From Drosophila miranda (taxonomy: Eukaryota; Arthropoda; Insecta; Diptera; Drosophilidae), in the NCBI RefSeq assembly GCF_003369915.1, contig NC_046674.1, positions 14,198,001 through 14,262,000 on the forward strand: DNA of 64,000 nt. The letters run 5' to 3'. Position numbers and translations under genes: made by a program. Of this stretch, positions 10,682 through 23,600 are shown piece by piece. Numbering within the stretch: position 1 is the first letter of the stretch; every line of letters starts with the position of its first letter. The notes below the pieces were generated by a model that did no database searches, was not told the DNA's origin, and worked only from the letters and a program-made list of their open reading frames with translations.

Positions 10682-13600
10682 TCAGCGTGGCTGCGGCGGC
10701 GGCAGGGGTCCCACGCCCGGACAGGGCATCCGCTTGGCCAGGTGCTTGCACAGCGGCACATCCCGGACCGCATCCCCGATGAACAGCGACAGTAGATACC
10801 ATTGTTTCATTCCGCCGTCGTTGCTCGATTGCACTTTGTAGTTGCTGTTGGTTCAGTGGTTCAGTGGTTGGATGGTCGGATGGTTGGATGGTGCACGGTT
10901 GCAGTCGAGAAACAAAAAGCGGATTACAAAAATAATTACTTATAAGTAAGCGGGTAATATGTATACAAAACAAGAGAGTAACCATCTCCGCCCATTCCCT
11001 TTCTCTCCATACTCCATACTTATTCCAGCTTCCATCCCAGCAGAAAACTCAAAGCAATTTGCAGAAGCAGACACAATGCCGGAGTAAGGCTCCGGATGGT
11101 GCGGGGTTTGCTTGGATTATTTGTGTAATGGTTGCATGCTACTTATGAAGGGGGTAATGCCTTTCTGTAGACCCCACCCAGGCCCCTGGAGGCTGTGAAT
11201 GGTTGGGAAATGTTAGAGTGGAATCTGTCGTAGGGTGTAGCAGAAGCAATTCTTAAACAGTAGTTGATTAGTAAGCAGTCATTTATCACTAATTAAAAGT
11301 ACTACCTTGTACCTGAGCACCCTCAACCAATACTTAATCTGCCTTATCGATACTCTTGTGCGATACCCGCCTCTATCGATGTTTCAGTGCGATAACAGCG
11401 ATGCAGACGGCTCCTCTCTCTCTCTCTCTCCCTCTCTGGGACTAGCGATTGAAATGTTGCACGTTTAACACAGCATAAAGTCATTTCAGGGAAACCAAAT
11501 CAACGCACTTATCGCTAATTTCAAGCACTATCGATAACAAATTGATGCGCAAACATTCGCTTATCGTTTGGGGATTGCGTTTAAAATGTTTATTGTCTTT
11601 ATTCTACTTTCGGACCCCATTCAAAAAGCCAACTCTTTATCAAGACAAAAAATATTTAATAATATTCTCCTGTCCGTTGGCATTCATTTCATGAAAGTTA
11701 TCCTTTCTGGGGAGTGGACCCTGCTGATTACTTTGTGATATGCTCTCTCTTTATTCCATTTTTGACTGCAACTCCACACCTATGGACGCCAATGGACGCC
11801 AATGGATGGACTGTTCAAATTTCACACGTCTGCAATGGCATAATTTAATCAACTCAGTAACAAACACATCTGCATTCGCCCTGCGGCAGGGGAAACTGTG
11901 GAAACGGGTAACAACAAGGGCAAACAAGAAACGGCAACACTGACCAAAGCTCAGACCAAACAGAAACAGAACAGAACAGAGCCGAACTGTTGGCACTCCC
12001 CACTGTGCACTTGCATAAATTTAATCAAAAACTTTAATCATATTTTATTATTACAAAACACGTTGTTGTCGTGGGGCCCGAACGTGGCAAAAGTAGAAAA
12101 CTTCTCCTAATGCCAATTACATTTGCAGCGCAACGAAAACTAAACAAAACCATCAGAGAGACCCAGACCCAGACCCCACGCCCAGACCCCAAACCCAGAC
12201 CTAGACCCCACACAGACTCAGATCTGAGTCGGGGACCAAAGGTGAAGGAGGTAGGTGTCTTGGCAGCCACAGACAGACGAACATTTCAAAAATAATTTTG
12301 AATATTTGCTCTTGACACGTTGGCCAAACAACTTTTGGCCATTTGTGGGGGGAGGATGGGGGGCGGTGAAGGGCTGAACCATTTTGCACATTAAGTGTGA
12401 AAATGTCAGATGCATGTGGAAACCTTTTTGCGATATGACAAAATATTTAAATGGAAAATCCCCTGCAGCAGGCAGTAACAGCAGTAACAAGTAGCCAAAA
12501 AAGGAGAATATTACATACACGACACGTCTGACCAGGACGAGGACGAGGTGGAGGACGAGGTCGAGGACGAGGTCGAGGACCAGGGGCCTGCCCTAAGAAG
12601 CTTTTCTTTAATCTCGCCTTTGTTTGTTCTGCGGCAATGCTCTGCTCTGCTCGGCTCTGCTCTGCTCTGCTGTGTTTCCGGCTCTGCTCTTCTTAAATAT
12701 TTCCAAATGGAATCAACAGTAAAAATGTTTTACTATCACTGACCAGTCAGACATGCCAAGCATCAGGAACAGCATCCCGTCCCTTTTATTGCATAAACTC
12801 GAATAAAAACTGCATGAAAACAATGCAGCCACCGACTGCAGGCACCGACGTGCGTGTACCCTGGCGGTCTTTCCGCGGTCCAACCGAAAGAAGCGGGTCT
12901 CGATCCCTATGCATCCTTCGGAAGGGCGAAAGTCGAAAGCGATATTCACGAGCAAAGGAAGATGTAACAGAGACAAGCGCATTAATTATGAATCACAGCA
13001 GCCCCTTGGCTGGGCGGGGGCTGGCGTTTAGGGGCAGAATAATTTCCTTCCTCATAACATTACCATGACAATGGCTCAGCGTCGCAGGAGGGGCGGAGAG
13101 GACGCGGCCAGAGGGCAACTAACTCATCAGGAACTGGGAAAAGTTGGTAACAAATTTATGTAAACTTACAAATTGAAATCCAAAACTAAACTCCAACTCA
13201 AAGCCAAAGCCAAAGCAATGACATGCACATTTAAACTCGAACAGAGACAGGGACACTGGGAGACACATCAGAATAGCTAGGAAATGCATTAAATTATGCA
13301 CAGATGAGTTAGCAATGCCAATGACAATGGGCAATCGGTGGAGCATCGGTGGAGCATCGGGGGTCTGGGGAGGAGGGTGCAGCGACAGCGACAACAAGGA
13401 GAAATAAAAATTGATTGGAAAACATTTCTACCCTGGCTAAAAACAAGCCATTCATTTGCCAAATGACAACAACAGCAGCGCCAAATCGCAAGCGTCGCAA
13501 TAAGCAATGCAATCCGAGATACTCCCAGGCGGAGATCTGGCTGGGGGCTGGGGGCTGGGTGGGTGGAGGAGCTGGGAACCAGAACCAACAAAAGTTCAAG

Positions 13601-15167
13601 TTGTAACTGCCAGTTTCGGGGAGTAGCCATAAAGTCAGCGCTGCACTTGAGCAGCAAATGGAGCAGGACACTCGTGGCTGGAAGTCGCACCAGAAACACT
13701 CTACACTCTACAGAGAGATCTCTTTACTGTGGTCTAAGCCCTGGCGAAAGGTTTCCCCTGGCTCACGCGCTTCGATCGCTTTGTTATACATAGAATAAAT
13801 AGATATACATATTTACACAGATCCGTTAGTTAGTTGCAGGCCACCATTAACCTATAGAAGGGTATAGCCGTAAGGACCTACCTCAAGACCTCCGACCAGG
13901 CGGCATGCGGCTTGGCCCTGCCGTCGCCGGGCGCACGGCGGTCGCTGCCCGCAGCACGTGACGCGTGCACGCGGCACGGCTCCTCCAGGATGCAGGCCCG
14001 TGGCCCGAACGCGGTCAGGATCTGCTTCTGGGCCAGCTCGGCGTCCAGGGCCAGCGGGTGGGCGGTGTCCCGTCTGCTGCGCGACCTGTAGGTGCCTGTG
14101 GCAACGAGAATGACAAACGAAGCGAATGACAAATGCAGCCATCAAGGGTGTGTGTGTGTGCGGGTGTGTGTAACGAATGCGAGAGCAAGTTTCGTTTTGT
14201 CTTTGCTGATTACTCAAGCTCCCTCTCCCTCTCCCTGTCCCTGTCCCTCTCTCCACGCGCCTTACAGCTTTAAAGTTCATCGAAGAGTTCAAAGCAGTGC
14301 GGAGTTTTACAGCATTTCGCTTGGTTACGTTACTCATCTGCAAAGCTTATCGTCATCTCTATCTTGCGCTCCCGCTCTCTTTGCCTCCGAAAGCTTCGCT
14401 GAGCCACTCAGGCTAACGGTTCCGCCTCTGTTGTGGTCTTTCCGCAGTAGTTGGGACAGCCTTGACCCGATTTTTCAATCGTCGCCTAAGTGGACGTGCA
14501 CGAATTCGGATCGGGTTTCGTTTCTGTTAACGGGCGAACGCCCCTCATTGCATTGGCGGGGCTTTGTCCACCAAATGTTGCAATGCATTCGCGGTTTTCC
14601 CCAAAACTAGCTCAACTTTTGATGGTCCTAGGATACTATTTGGAGAGACCCTAACCCTAACCCTGGCACTGAATCGGGCTAGTTGTGCAATTACTTTAAT
14701 TACAAAAGATACTTCCTATATTTGTGCAGCTTTCAATGCGAAAGAAAGCCAAATTATTATCCAACTTTCGATGAGCTTACGCATTAAATTCCTGCACTCA
14801 AGTCAACAATGCAAAACACTTAATTTATGCACAACATATGTATGTCCACAGTAACTTTCACTTGAAAAAAAAAAAACGCCAAAACGCCGAAAAGCAAGAC
14901 AACAAAATATTGACTTCCAAGAGGGCCAAGACTTTCGCGCACCCAGACCGAGGACTTACTTGGACTCAGGGAGTAGGCCAGCTTCCTGGCGAACTGCGAG
15001 AGGCGGACGGAGAGGACGATTACCGGGAAGCCGACCAGTTGGACGGGCAGCTCGAAGAGCGGGTCCGGGTTCTGGGCCAGGCCCTCCTCCACGAACTCCA
15101 GCAGCAGCACCAGGAGCACGCACAGCGTGGGAACCAGCGAAAGAGTGCAAATATATCGGAGATTCAT
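10682..15167 (-). CDS. Gene B: small secreted protein with two cysteine pairs
   Basis: Three exons on the minus strand (15167-14960, 14095-13882, 10844-10682) join in frame, phases 1 and 2, to give 194 residues. The start MNLRYICTLSLVPTLCVLLV is a clear signal peptide. Exon 2 opens with a basic RSRSRR stretch that could be a processing site and carries ACILEEPC (C-x4-C). Exon 3 carries LFIGDAVRDVPLC then KHLAKRMPC. Intron phase and position relative to the cysteines match genes A and C, so I read it as a paralogue. The exon 3 acceptor is CCAACAG at 10845; a downstream AG at 10824, also in frame, is weaker. An initiator-like TCAGTCAGTC lies near 15300 on the same strand. The function is unknown; it is probably extracellular. 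Confidence 0.75.
10845..13881 (-). other. Intron 2 of gene B (3.0 kb)
   Basis: The donor is GAG|GTAGGT at 13881. It holds the CGATA cluster described separately, a GA[CG]GAGG run at 12535-12580 and a CTCTGCTCTG run at 12640-12695. No nested gene was recognised. Confidence 0.65.
11343..11566. promoter_or_regulatory. Cluster of CGATA/TATCG motifs (candidate BEAF-32/DREF element)
   Basis: About nine CGATA pentamers counted over both strands fall in 220 nt, including TTATCGATAC at 11344 and CTATCGATAAC near 11528, with a CT tract between them. BEAF-32 binds clustered CGATA and DREF binds TATCGATA. The site lies in the large intron of gene B rather than at an obvious promoter. Confidence 0.45.
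14096..14959 (-). other. Intron 1 of gene B
   Basis: An 864-nt intron with a GTAAGT donor and a GCCACAG acceptor. It contains a (TG)n run near 14150, a CCTCTCCCTGTCC repeat near 14220-14260 and a two-and-a-half copy CCCTAA run at 14649. No nested gene seen. Confidence 0.75.
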
Positions 15168-15387
15168 GGTCGTCTGCTCTGGCTGCTCTGTGCGACAAAC
15201 AGTTGTGCAATATGTCCAATGCGATACACGGTCGAGCGATTCGATTCGATTCGGTTCGGCCAAGCGGCAGGCAACTTGAGGCGCTTAAAGTCTTTGACTG
15301 ACTGAAGCGACTGGGACCCGCTTGGAGCCGCCGAAGCGCAGCATAAAAGACAAAACTTAAACTCAAACAAAAACTAGACAGAGGCAG

Positions 15388-15418
15388 ACAGAGAGAGAGA
15401 GAGAGAGAGACAGAGAGA
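15388..15418. repeat. (AG)n microsatellite
   Basis: Uninterrupted AG dinucleotides, upstream of gene B. It is a potential GAGA-factor binding tract. Confidence 0.85.
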
Positions 15419-15854
15419 CGCCAGGTGTAAAATCACCTGTTGTGTAAAGCGTCGTCGAGCATACCCCGTGCTCGACTCGTGCAATATGCATTAGGATAGG
15501 CAGAAGACAGAGGAAACAGCAGAACCCACGAGGATCTTTTTTATTTGAATTTTTCAAATTTTCTTTATAGAAAATATAGAATATTTTGTTGATAGAGCTG
15601 AATCGTTTAAATCTTAACACTGGGTATCCCATAGTCGCTATAGAGACCAGAGTGTTCTTTCGTTTTTCTTTTTGTTGTTTCCAGGCCAAGTTTGTTTTGC
15701 ATTTTGACCAAGTTTCGGTGCGGAAGCCACAGACAAGTGAAAGTGCGGCGCGGCACAGAGCGGTGGGTGGAGGGTGGAGGGTGGAGGGCGCAGGCCTAAC
15801 TAGCCAAACGGGCTTCCACTTCCACTGCCAGGCAGTGCTCACTGTACCAGACAG

Positions 15855-15855
<1 letters not shown>

Positions 15856-15891
<36 letters not shown>

Positions 15892-15895
15892 TCTT
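15856..15895. repeat. (CT)n microsatellite
   Basis: A nearly perfect CT tract of about 40 nt, complementary to the AG tract at 15388-15418. Confidence 0.85.
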
Positions 15896-16703
15896 GCTGG
15901 CCGCTCTCTGTGTAATTATTTAAAAGTTATGAAATATCCCACCTCAAGGCTCTCATTAAACGTCTTAGCATTTGGACTTGGCTCATTTCGGTTTCCTCTT
16001 GGAATTTCTGTTTGATTTTTTCGCTATTTATACCGCGTTGCCTTGCATATCAATTACTTCATTTACTGCCGCGGCGGTCGCTCCACTTCCATTTCCGTCT
16101 ACGCAACTGTGGGACGAGGTTTTCCCCCCCAAGTTTCCCCGTATACCCGTGGAAAAGCCGTTTGCGGGGGCTGCTAATGAAGTAATTTGCTTTGTTGACA
16201 TTTCAGCATGGGTTGGGGGTCAAAGGTCTGCACCGACCGACTGGCAACAGGCGGAATTCCAAAGTGGAAACAATCCGAAAGGAATTTGCATAGTAGAGCT
16301 AGTGGCTAGTGGCCCCATATTTATATATTCCCGATCGAATGAGTATTACTTCCGCTCGAAAAGAGATTGGAAAAGGTAAACCAGAATGAAAAAAATAAAT
16401 TTCCCAGCGTACCCGCTTGCTTTTCCTCCCCCAGTGTGGCCCTGTACCCTATTCCCACTGGCCACTGCTCATGAATGGCGCCGGTGTGCAGAGGGTACTA
16501 CGATTTTTCTGTCCGGCATGTGCTCGAATCGTCTTTCCTTTCGTAATGATTTTTCGCATAAGCTTGGAATTTTAATTGAACAAATAATAATTAATTAGTT
16601 CATTAAATTAATTGCTCGGCAGATGCCATTAGTCGTTCGATATTTACTCGGATCCCCTTACTATTGTTCCAAATGCAATCTTGCGGCTCGAGCTTGCAGG
16701 CCA

Positions 16704-16722
16704 ATCGATAGTTCTTATCGAA
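16704..16722 (+). promoter_or_regulatory. DRE-type promoter of the small orphan gene
   Basis: ATCGATA at 16704-16710 and TTATCGA at 16715-16721 stand 60-75 nt before the ATG at 16781. DREF sites of this kind mark broadly expressed fly genes. Confidence 0.5.
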
Positions 16723-16780
16723 AATGGCTTCCTTTTGCTATTCGGCAACTCGGCTTCATTAAGAAATTGTCACTTCGAAG

Positions 16781-17150
16781 ATGGTTTGGTTATTGCACCT
16801 CGGTTCTGAGCAGCTTTTGCTGTACAGTAGCAACCAGCCGTTTCGTATTTTCCGAGCGTACACGCAGAAGGGGAAATCGGCAGTGGTGAAAATACAATTT
16901 AATCACGACTCCTCTTGCCAAATATTCACCGTAAAAGTAGATGCTTCGGAGGCCCTGAGGAGCATTTCGTTGCAGGATTCATGGTTTGAGAACTTGAGTC
17001 CTCACCCAGTACTATTCGAGTGTTGCTTTAGAAGTGATGAAAATGCCGCTGTCGAGCCACCAGGTGAGTCGAATAACAACGCGGTGAGGCGTTCACGACC
17101 CAGACCTGTTTCTTTCCTTTGCAGATGCTGCTTCTGAGAAATCAGATTAA
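16781..17150 (+). CDS. Small two-exon orphan gene (102 aa)
   Basis: Exon 1 is 16781-17063 and exon 2 is 17125-17150. The 61-nt intron has a CAG|GTGAGT donor and a TTTCCTTTGCAG acceptor, and the two exons join in frame to a TAA. The protein starts MVWLLHLGSEQLLLYSSNQP, has a globular mix of residues through about 85, and ends with an acidic polar tail (AASEKSD). No signal peptide or membrane helix. A DRE promoter stands upstream and AATAAA lies at 17209. The compact architecture, intron and promoter make it a real gene. I do not recognise the family; a small subunit or adaptor of a nuclear complex is possible but unproved. Confidence 0.7.
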
Positions 17151-17208
17151 TATGAATAGTATCCAAACTAAAAACAAACTAATAGGCCTAAGCAAAAAGT
17201 ACAAATAT

Positions 17209-17214
17209 AATAAA
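17209..17214 (+). terminator. Poly(A) signal of the small orphan gene
   Basis: AATAAA lies 59 nt after the TAA stop. Confidence 0.6.
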
Positions 17215-20200
17215 ATACTTAATTTTCATGGTTTCTAATCCAAAATGGCGACTGCTGGACGCGGGCAGACCAATCGACTAAATCAATGCAAGTGCTCACA
17301 ACTGAACAAAGAATGTCTTCCAGGATGGATTACTTAATGCTAATTACATATCCAACGATTCCAACTTTGTACAACTCACATTCCAAGAGGCCATTCCGCA
17401 CTTTTCAAGCGTCTGCGATGACTCATGCAGCGCCGCCATTAAAAATAACATCTGAGCAAAACACCCGGACTGCGACTGCTACAGCAGATTGTAAAGCAAT
17501 CAGGGGTGAGATTATCAGCAATAAAACATTATTTGAGTACTAGGCAGTACCACAATATTCATCTATTGTCCTTATTTGACTGAGTAAGAAATCGCCCAAT
17601 TGAGTGAAATATTTCCGCACCTGACACATTTTTCTTCCATGAAAAACCACGCAGAGGAGGATGGCGAGCTAAGTGCAAGCCGGAGACCGGCGTGGGGTGA
17701 TTGCCAAAGCGTGCATACCTAAGAATCACCTGGAAAAGTGAGTGAAAAGTGACCTGAGTGATTTTAAATCACTGAAACTGTGCCTTTTCTGCGGCATCGC
17801 TGAGGTTATTCATGCTCGTGTTTGTTACTTCGGCTCAACACTGATCGTACCGACTGTGACTATGGTCATCCGTGCGAGTGATCCCAGAACCGAAGTCTTC
17901 TGCGCTTTCGGCTCTCTTTGCGGCAGCGCATTCGGTTGTGTGCGTGCGAGTCTGTGGTTGATTTTTGTGATCCGAACGAAGCGATTCAGCGCATGAGTAG
18001 AACAAGTAGCGTGTACTTCTCTGGTACATAACTATTCGTACACATACATCTGTTTGTAGCTGTTTGTATACACAAAAGCGTGCTATTTCGCACCAACAAA
18101 ACCATTATGTATTACACAAATATGAGCAGGTCTCCAGTTGGCCAATCCCACAGTTTAACTTGTACATGTTTGCCCAAGTATTTAGCACTGTTTAGAGCTA
18201 ATTCGTATCTGATGGGATGGGCCAAGTCAATTATCAGTTGAGGCAGGCTGAACGAACTCCACGAAGCACGTGCCACTGGATCTGGCTAATGAAAAGCTAG
18301 GAAATCAAGTGAGCAAAACCCACTCGAGGCGTGGGACTTCAATTGAAAGAATATTTCACTCTACATATACATACATATGTATATGTAACTGCATGAAGAG
18401 AGTGGTTCAATCAGTCAGTTGGCCAGGCCACAGGCCGAGAGAGCGAGAGAGCGAGAGAGAGACCTGTCGGACGAGCTCTGACGACTCGACTCACGTAGGC
18501 GCCGCACCGCTCCGCACCGCCAGAGTTACGCAATCGAATGGAGGAGACTCCATCGGATAGGATAGGATGCCACTACCGCTATAGCGGAATTGCTCTTTCG
18601 CTGTATCAAAATTGTGGCTTACATTTTATGCAGACCATTTTTCGCTTTACCGTTGGCTTTTCGCCTCTGTTATGATTGGATTTAATTGATGCAGAGACTG
18701 GGAGTGGGACTGGGACTGGGAAATGGGGCTTCTCGTGGGGGCTACTGTGGTGAAGGCCCGCCAAAATATGCGGAAGTTATTAGTGAAAAGAAACCCGACA
18801 GCTGACAGAAGTCTGGGACAATGGCGCTCCGGCCCGATCCGGCCCCCGCTCTCCGGCATTACATAAGACGCCAAACAACTTGTCAAGAGTGGGGCCGAAA
18901 AAGGCTGAAAGCAGCCAGCCAGCCAGCCAGCCAGCCCCAGTCCGAGCTCGAGCCAAACACGGGATGGATTTGGGCCAGGCCAAACAATGAAAGTTGCGCA
19001 CAGAAAGGCACGGCACGCAAGCAGCGTAACAACTACAACTACAACTACAACTACTCGTACTCGTACTCGAATGAGCACATGGCTCGTACATAAAGCAAAT
19101 CTGACCCAATTTCCTATTTGATATTACACACGATTTGTTTGCATTTATTGTTCAGTTTTAGTGCAGGTCTGTTGCCAAATTGAACGAACGTGGAATCTCA
19201 ATTGAAAACTGAATTTTCTTTCGTTTTCACCACAATTTCGATGGGCCCCTCCCCTTTGGTGGGTCTCTGAATCACCCAGTCAGATAATCAGATAATCATT
19301 GCACAGAGACTTTTAATTCCACCATCAATATGTTTTGTCATAATTCGGCCATTTCGCTCGCATTCCCATGGCATGCCACGGCACTCTTGCCAGATGTGCC
19401 CGGCATGCCCAATCCGCCGCAGTCCCATCGATCGTTTGTAAACAAAGCGAAATATATTCTCATTTTTTGCGCAATGTCACTGGATCCATTCGATTTGCAT
19501 ATAAAGTGCTCTCCGGCGTGATTCTCGATCCAGCCACTAAAAATACGAGCATGTGTGCTTTGTTTATCGCCTTCAAGGTGTGTGGCACCTGTATTTTCGG
19601 TCAACGCCTGAAAGTATGTGGACGGAATCGTCGCAAGCAAAACCCCAAGCAACAGAAGAGTGGAGTGGACAATTCGTTGAAGGCTCCAGTCTTTCGTGGG
19701 TCTATTAGTGGGCGGGAGGGCCTCTTAAAGGCCTCTTCCTGGGGGTTCCTGTGGTTGCCTCAGAGCGGTAGATGGATTCCCCTGACCTTCAGTAGGTTTT
19801 CCACGGGCCTTTCCTCCCTTCGGTACTGCTTTTGGATCTTCCAAAGATTGTGTTACGTTCACCAAACTACATATTTCCTGTTCTGATATTCCGACCATTG
19901 CATGTTAGCCACCAATTTAAAAGCGATCAAACAACGTTGGAAGCACGATCAGACTTCGCCCCGACACGCGGCAGCGTGTTCAATGATTCATCTCGGAGCT
20001 CTCGCACAGGGTAAAACTGAAATGATTTGATGGCGGAGACGACGACCTTCCATTGCATAACAATTTCTATAAAATTTCAGTGCCAGCGGCCGACCGATCG
20101 CTTCCTAGGCACTCAGAGATGCACTTGAGAGAGCGATTAGCAAAGCGTTTCACAAATCACCCAAGGGTGACAGGGCACAAAACAGGATCCCCGCCCCTAA

Positions 20201-20269
20201 TGAAGCGAAGATCATTAGGGAGGCAAGCCCGCCCAGAAGGCCAGTGGAGACGATGAACAATACAGGTAA
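17215..20269. other. Spacer between the small gene and gene C
   Basis: No gene supported. A GA-rich tract near 18435-18465 could bind GAGA factor. An ACAACT/TACTCG tandem run lies near 19030-19065. A 172-codon plus-strand frame (19368-19886) has no recognisable domain. An intron-like unit (GTAAAA at 20011 to TTTCAG at 20080, 70 nt) is followed by a possible donor at 20266, but the frames on its two sides do not join. Confidence 0.4.
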
Positions 20270-20275
20270 TTTATT
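20270..20275 (-). terminator. Poly(A) signal of gene C
   Basis: AATAAA on the minus strand, about 340 nt past the gene C stop. Confidence 0.45.
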
Positions 20276-20616
20276 AACATTTACAGGATCGTCGAACTTA
20301 CGCTAGATCGTGACTAGAGTCACACTTAACTACTGACTACTGTACTAGACAACAACAACAAAATAAAGGGCTCGCAGCCAGCGAGAGCTGCGGCCCCATT
20401 GTCACATCAGTCATGCCTCGGACTAAGCCTAGAGTCTTAGATCTAGCGATTGGACTAACAGTAGGGGAATTATACAAGGTAGGCGCGACAGTGAAAACAT
20501 ATGGTACAAAAGCTGAGGTCTCTATCTCTAATACTTAATGCTCTAATATATAGATAGACAGACAATCATTGTCATTGCAGATCAGATGGATCGGATCACA
20601 TGGTCGGATCACAGCC

Positions 20617-23600
20617 CTAGACCTTGACTTTGTAGCTCAGCTTCATGAGCTTCTTGGAGCTGATCGGGCAATTGGGCCACAGGTTGGCACAGCCCATCGG
20701 TCCGCTCAGGTTGTCCCCGGTGTGGCGCATCAGCTCCCCCATGTGGGCGGCAAAGTACCACTTGCTCGGCGGCATGTTCATCATCCAGGGCATGGTCGGT
20801 GATCTGCGAACGGGCACAATAGCACAATAGCATCAATGTTAGACGGAAGCTTCAACTGAGCAACTGAACAAATGTTAAATATTATAATAAGCCATTAACG
20901 TTTCACGCTCCGCCTGGTCGCCTGGCCGCCTTTCTGCTGCAGGCTCTGTTCAAGTTTCGCTTTCGGTAGTCGATCGTCAGTGTCTCTCTATCTAGAATGC
21001 CTATGTATACTAAGCCATTCACCTTGTTGTCTGTTCTCTGTTGTCTGTTGTCTTACTTGTGTAGATATATGCTGGCTAAGCTTTTACATCGGCCTCGGCT
21101 CACCTTCGTCTCAAGTGCGAGGTTACATCTGAAGTTGACTGCCTGTCTGTCTGTCTGTGAGGTAGGTTATGACTCTCTGTCGACCTGGAACCCCCATAGT
21201 TGTGTGTTTATCTCTGGCAAACCAAGTGCAAGTGCTGCACTTTAATCGGAGACTCGTTGAACTCCCCTCTCCAGATGGAAACCTAATGGCTTTCAATCAG
21301 TCGAACCTTTGGGGAACCTGTTTCGAAAACAGTTTCCCAACTGTGTTGGGCCTGTAAATAGTTCACCCAAGAACCGGTTTCATTAGCTGCAATTTTGTGG
21401 CCAAACACTCATCGAGCTCTGTGGGCAAATGTGAGTCAGATGGGCTCCCAGATGTACCCCCCATCTATATGGCAGCACTCGTATGATGCAGCTTTGGCTA
21501 TCCTTCAACTCATGCAAATGTTTCTGCAACTGGTTCTGTTTCTAGTCCCCCGTTGACATTTCCATTGGACTCCAAGCCACGGAGGCAGCACCTGATCTCA
21601 CCTGATCAGCCTGAGCAGCTCGCGCTCCTTCTCGCTGAGCTGGTAGTCCGGCTTCGAGGCCAGCTCGCAGAGCATCTTGGGCAGGCAGGACTCCTTGATG
21701 GTGTCCGTCAGCTGGGACTTGGTCTTCAGGCTGGCTCCAGTCACCACGGCCATGCCCGGCTTGAGGGCGGCCGCCGCCGAGAACTCATTGAAGTCGTGCT
21801 CTAAAAAACAAGGTGCAAACAAAAGTTAGTTGTTCCCATCATCGATTACCCCCTGATTTTGGCATACTGGCTTTCTAATGAAGATTTCGGGAACTGCGCA
21901 AAACAGACAGATCTTTACGGTGACGGGGGCGAGGGCGATTATTAACGATTATAATCGAAAGACAAAACAAGACTTTGGCATTCCAACAATGACTAATATG
22001 TTTATTGTGTGGCCACAGCTGGGCTGTCAGTCGTTTAAACAAGTTTAAAAAGCCGTCAACAATTTGGCAAACACAAATATATATAGAAATTGAGAGTGCT
22101 ACGCGGCGTATTAGTATTCCTGTTTATTTCGTCGAGTGCTCATCAAATATTTGCCCGCCTCTTCGCCCAATCAGCTGTTGCAAATTTTTCAACATTTTTT
22201 TCTTAATGACTCCTCCGCCCAGCCAACAGCCCCAGCCACCAGCCCCAGCCCCGGACAAGGCCAAGCCAAACCGTTGAACTTTACTTTTGAATATTTGTTC
22301 AGTCATCCAAACACTGAACACTGGCTTTATTATTAATTATGGTCTGCGGTGAGGTGTCCGTCCAGTGGAATATTCATTCCCATTATGTTTTAGCCGGCTA
22401 GGCCCGGCACGGCCCGTTTCTGGTCGGAAACTGTTTTGGATATTGACCTTTGAATGCGGAACCGAACCGATGCAAATCCCTATCACATCCATCCATCTAT
22501 CGCTGTGTGAAAATCCGGCGGAGGGAAACTCGTTTTCAGCCCATGGCCTCTTGGGCTCTCAATTATCCAGTTTACTCATCGAGAAGTGCAGTCGGGCATG
22601 ACTCGACGGGATTTGTCGTTGGTTGGTTATAAAAATATGGGAAATTTAATGTTTTTAAATCGGTTGTATGGGGTATTCCACCCCCAATTGAGGTCCCAGA
22701 GACACACTGGACAAACCAGTTAATTAGCTAATCATTAATTGTCTTTGTCTTTTCAGGTTTACGGAGATAATGAATCGAGCGAATTCTGTGGAATCCATCA
22801 TTATTCGGGCCTTCTTTGGGAGGTTCTGAGCGCCGTCCAAGGCTATCGCTGGAGAACAGACTCTTCTCCATCCCAGAGGTCTTTGCGCTCCAATTGCACG
22901 TAATTGAATGGAAACGTATACAAATTGAAGTGCATTTCGATCACGTAGTGCATTCATCAGCGAAACTCTGACACTCGTTGGTGAAAATCGGATACGGATA
23001 CGAATACGTGCGAACGGGCGGCCGGCCGGGCATTTACCACCGATTAACACAAATATCCGAAACATACAACAATTATCATACGCGGGGGCTAGGGGGGATA
23101 GAGGGGAGCCAGCATCAGCACTCACTCTCGGTTTCCGTTGAACTCGTTTCCATCCGACGAGACACAGCCTCTTCATTTGGGGCCACAGCGATTACGTGTG
23201 GATCGGGGAACCGGTTCTGGACTGGCATCTGAATATTTCCCAAGCCCCAGCCCAAGCCGCAAGCCCGAACCCAAGCCCCAAGCCCGTGCCCAAGTCCAAG
23301 CGGACGGAATGTCTTGCCTTAGTTCTGTTCGATAAATTAAATGTCACAAATCAAGTCAAGTTTTCTTCACTTCCTGGTTGCGTTGGTCAGTTAGAAAAAT
23401 GGAATGAACTTTGAATGCCTTGGAAGACCGGCCCGATCGGAACGGAACTGGAATATCAAGAGCCAAGAAACGAAAAGAAAAACCAGCAAGAGAGCAGAAG
23501 AGTACTCCCCCACTGTAGGAGTATTCCTACGTGTTTCCAAATGAACTCCGCGACTCTCCGGGAAAGTTGAGATGCAATTTGAGAGACCCTCCCTCCCTGC

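Larger units (their letters stand above)
15168..16700. other. Gene B 5' region and spacer with opposing AG and CT tracts
   Basis: It contains the gene B leader and promoter (initiator near 15300). It also holds an (AG)n tract at 15388-15418 and a (CT)n tract at 15856-15895, complementary to each other and 440 nt apart. No coding exon is supported. Confidence 0.5.

Noticed and set aside
14648-14665. CCCTAACCCTAACCCT run resembling a vertebrate-type telomere repeat
   Set aside because: Only two and a half copies, inside an intron, and Drosophila telomeres use retrotransposons. It is a chance run.
19368-19886. 172-codon plus-strand open frame
   Set aside because: No domain. The intron-like unit just after it does not join in frame.
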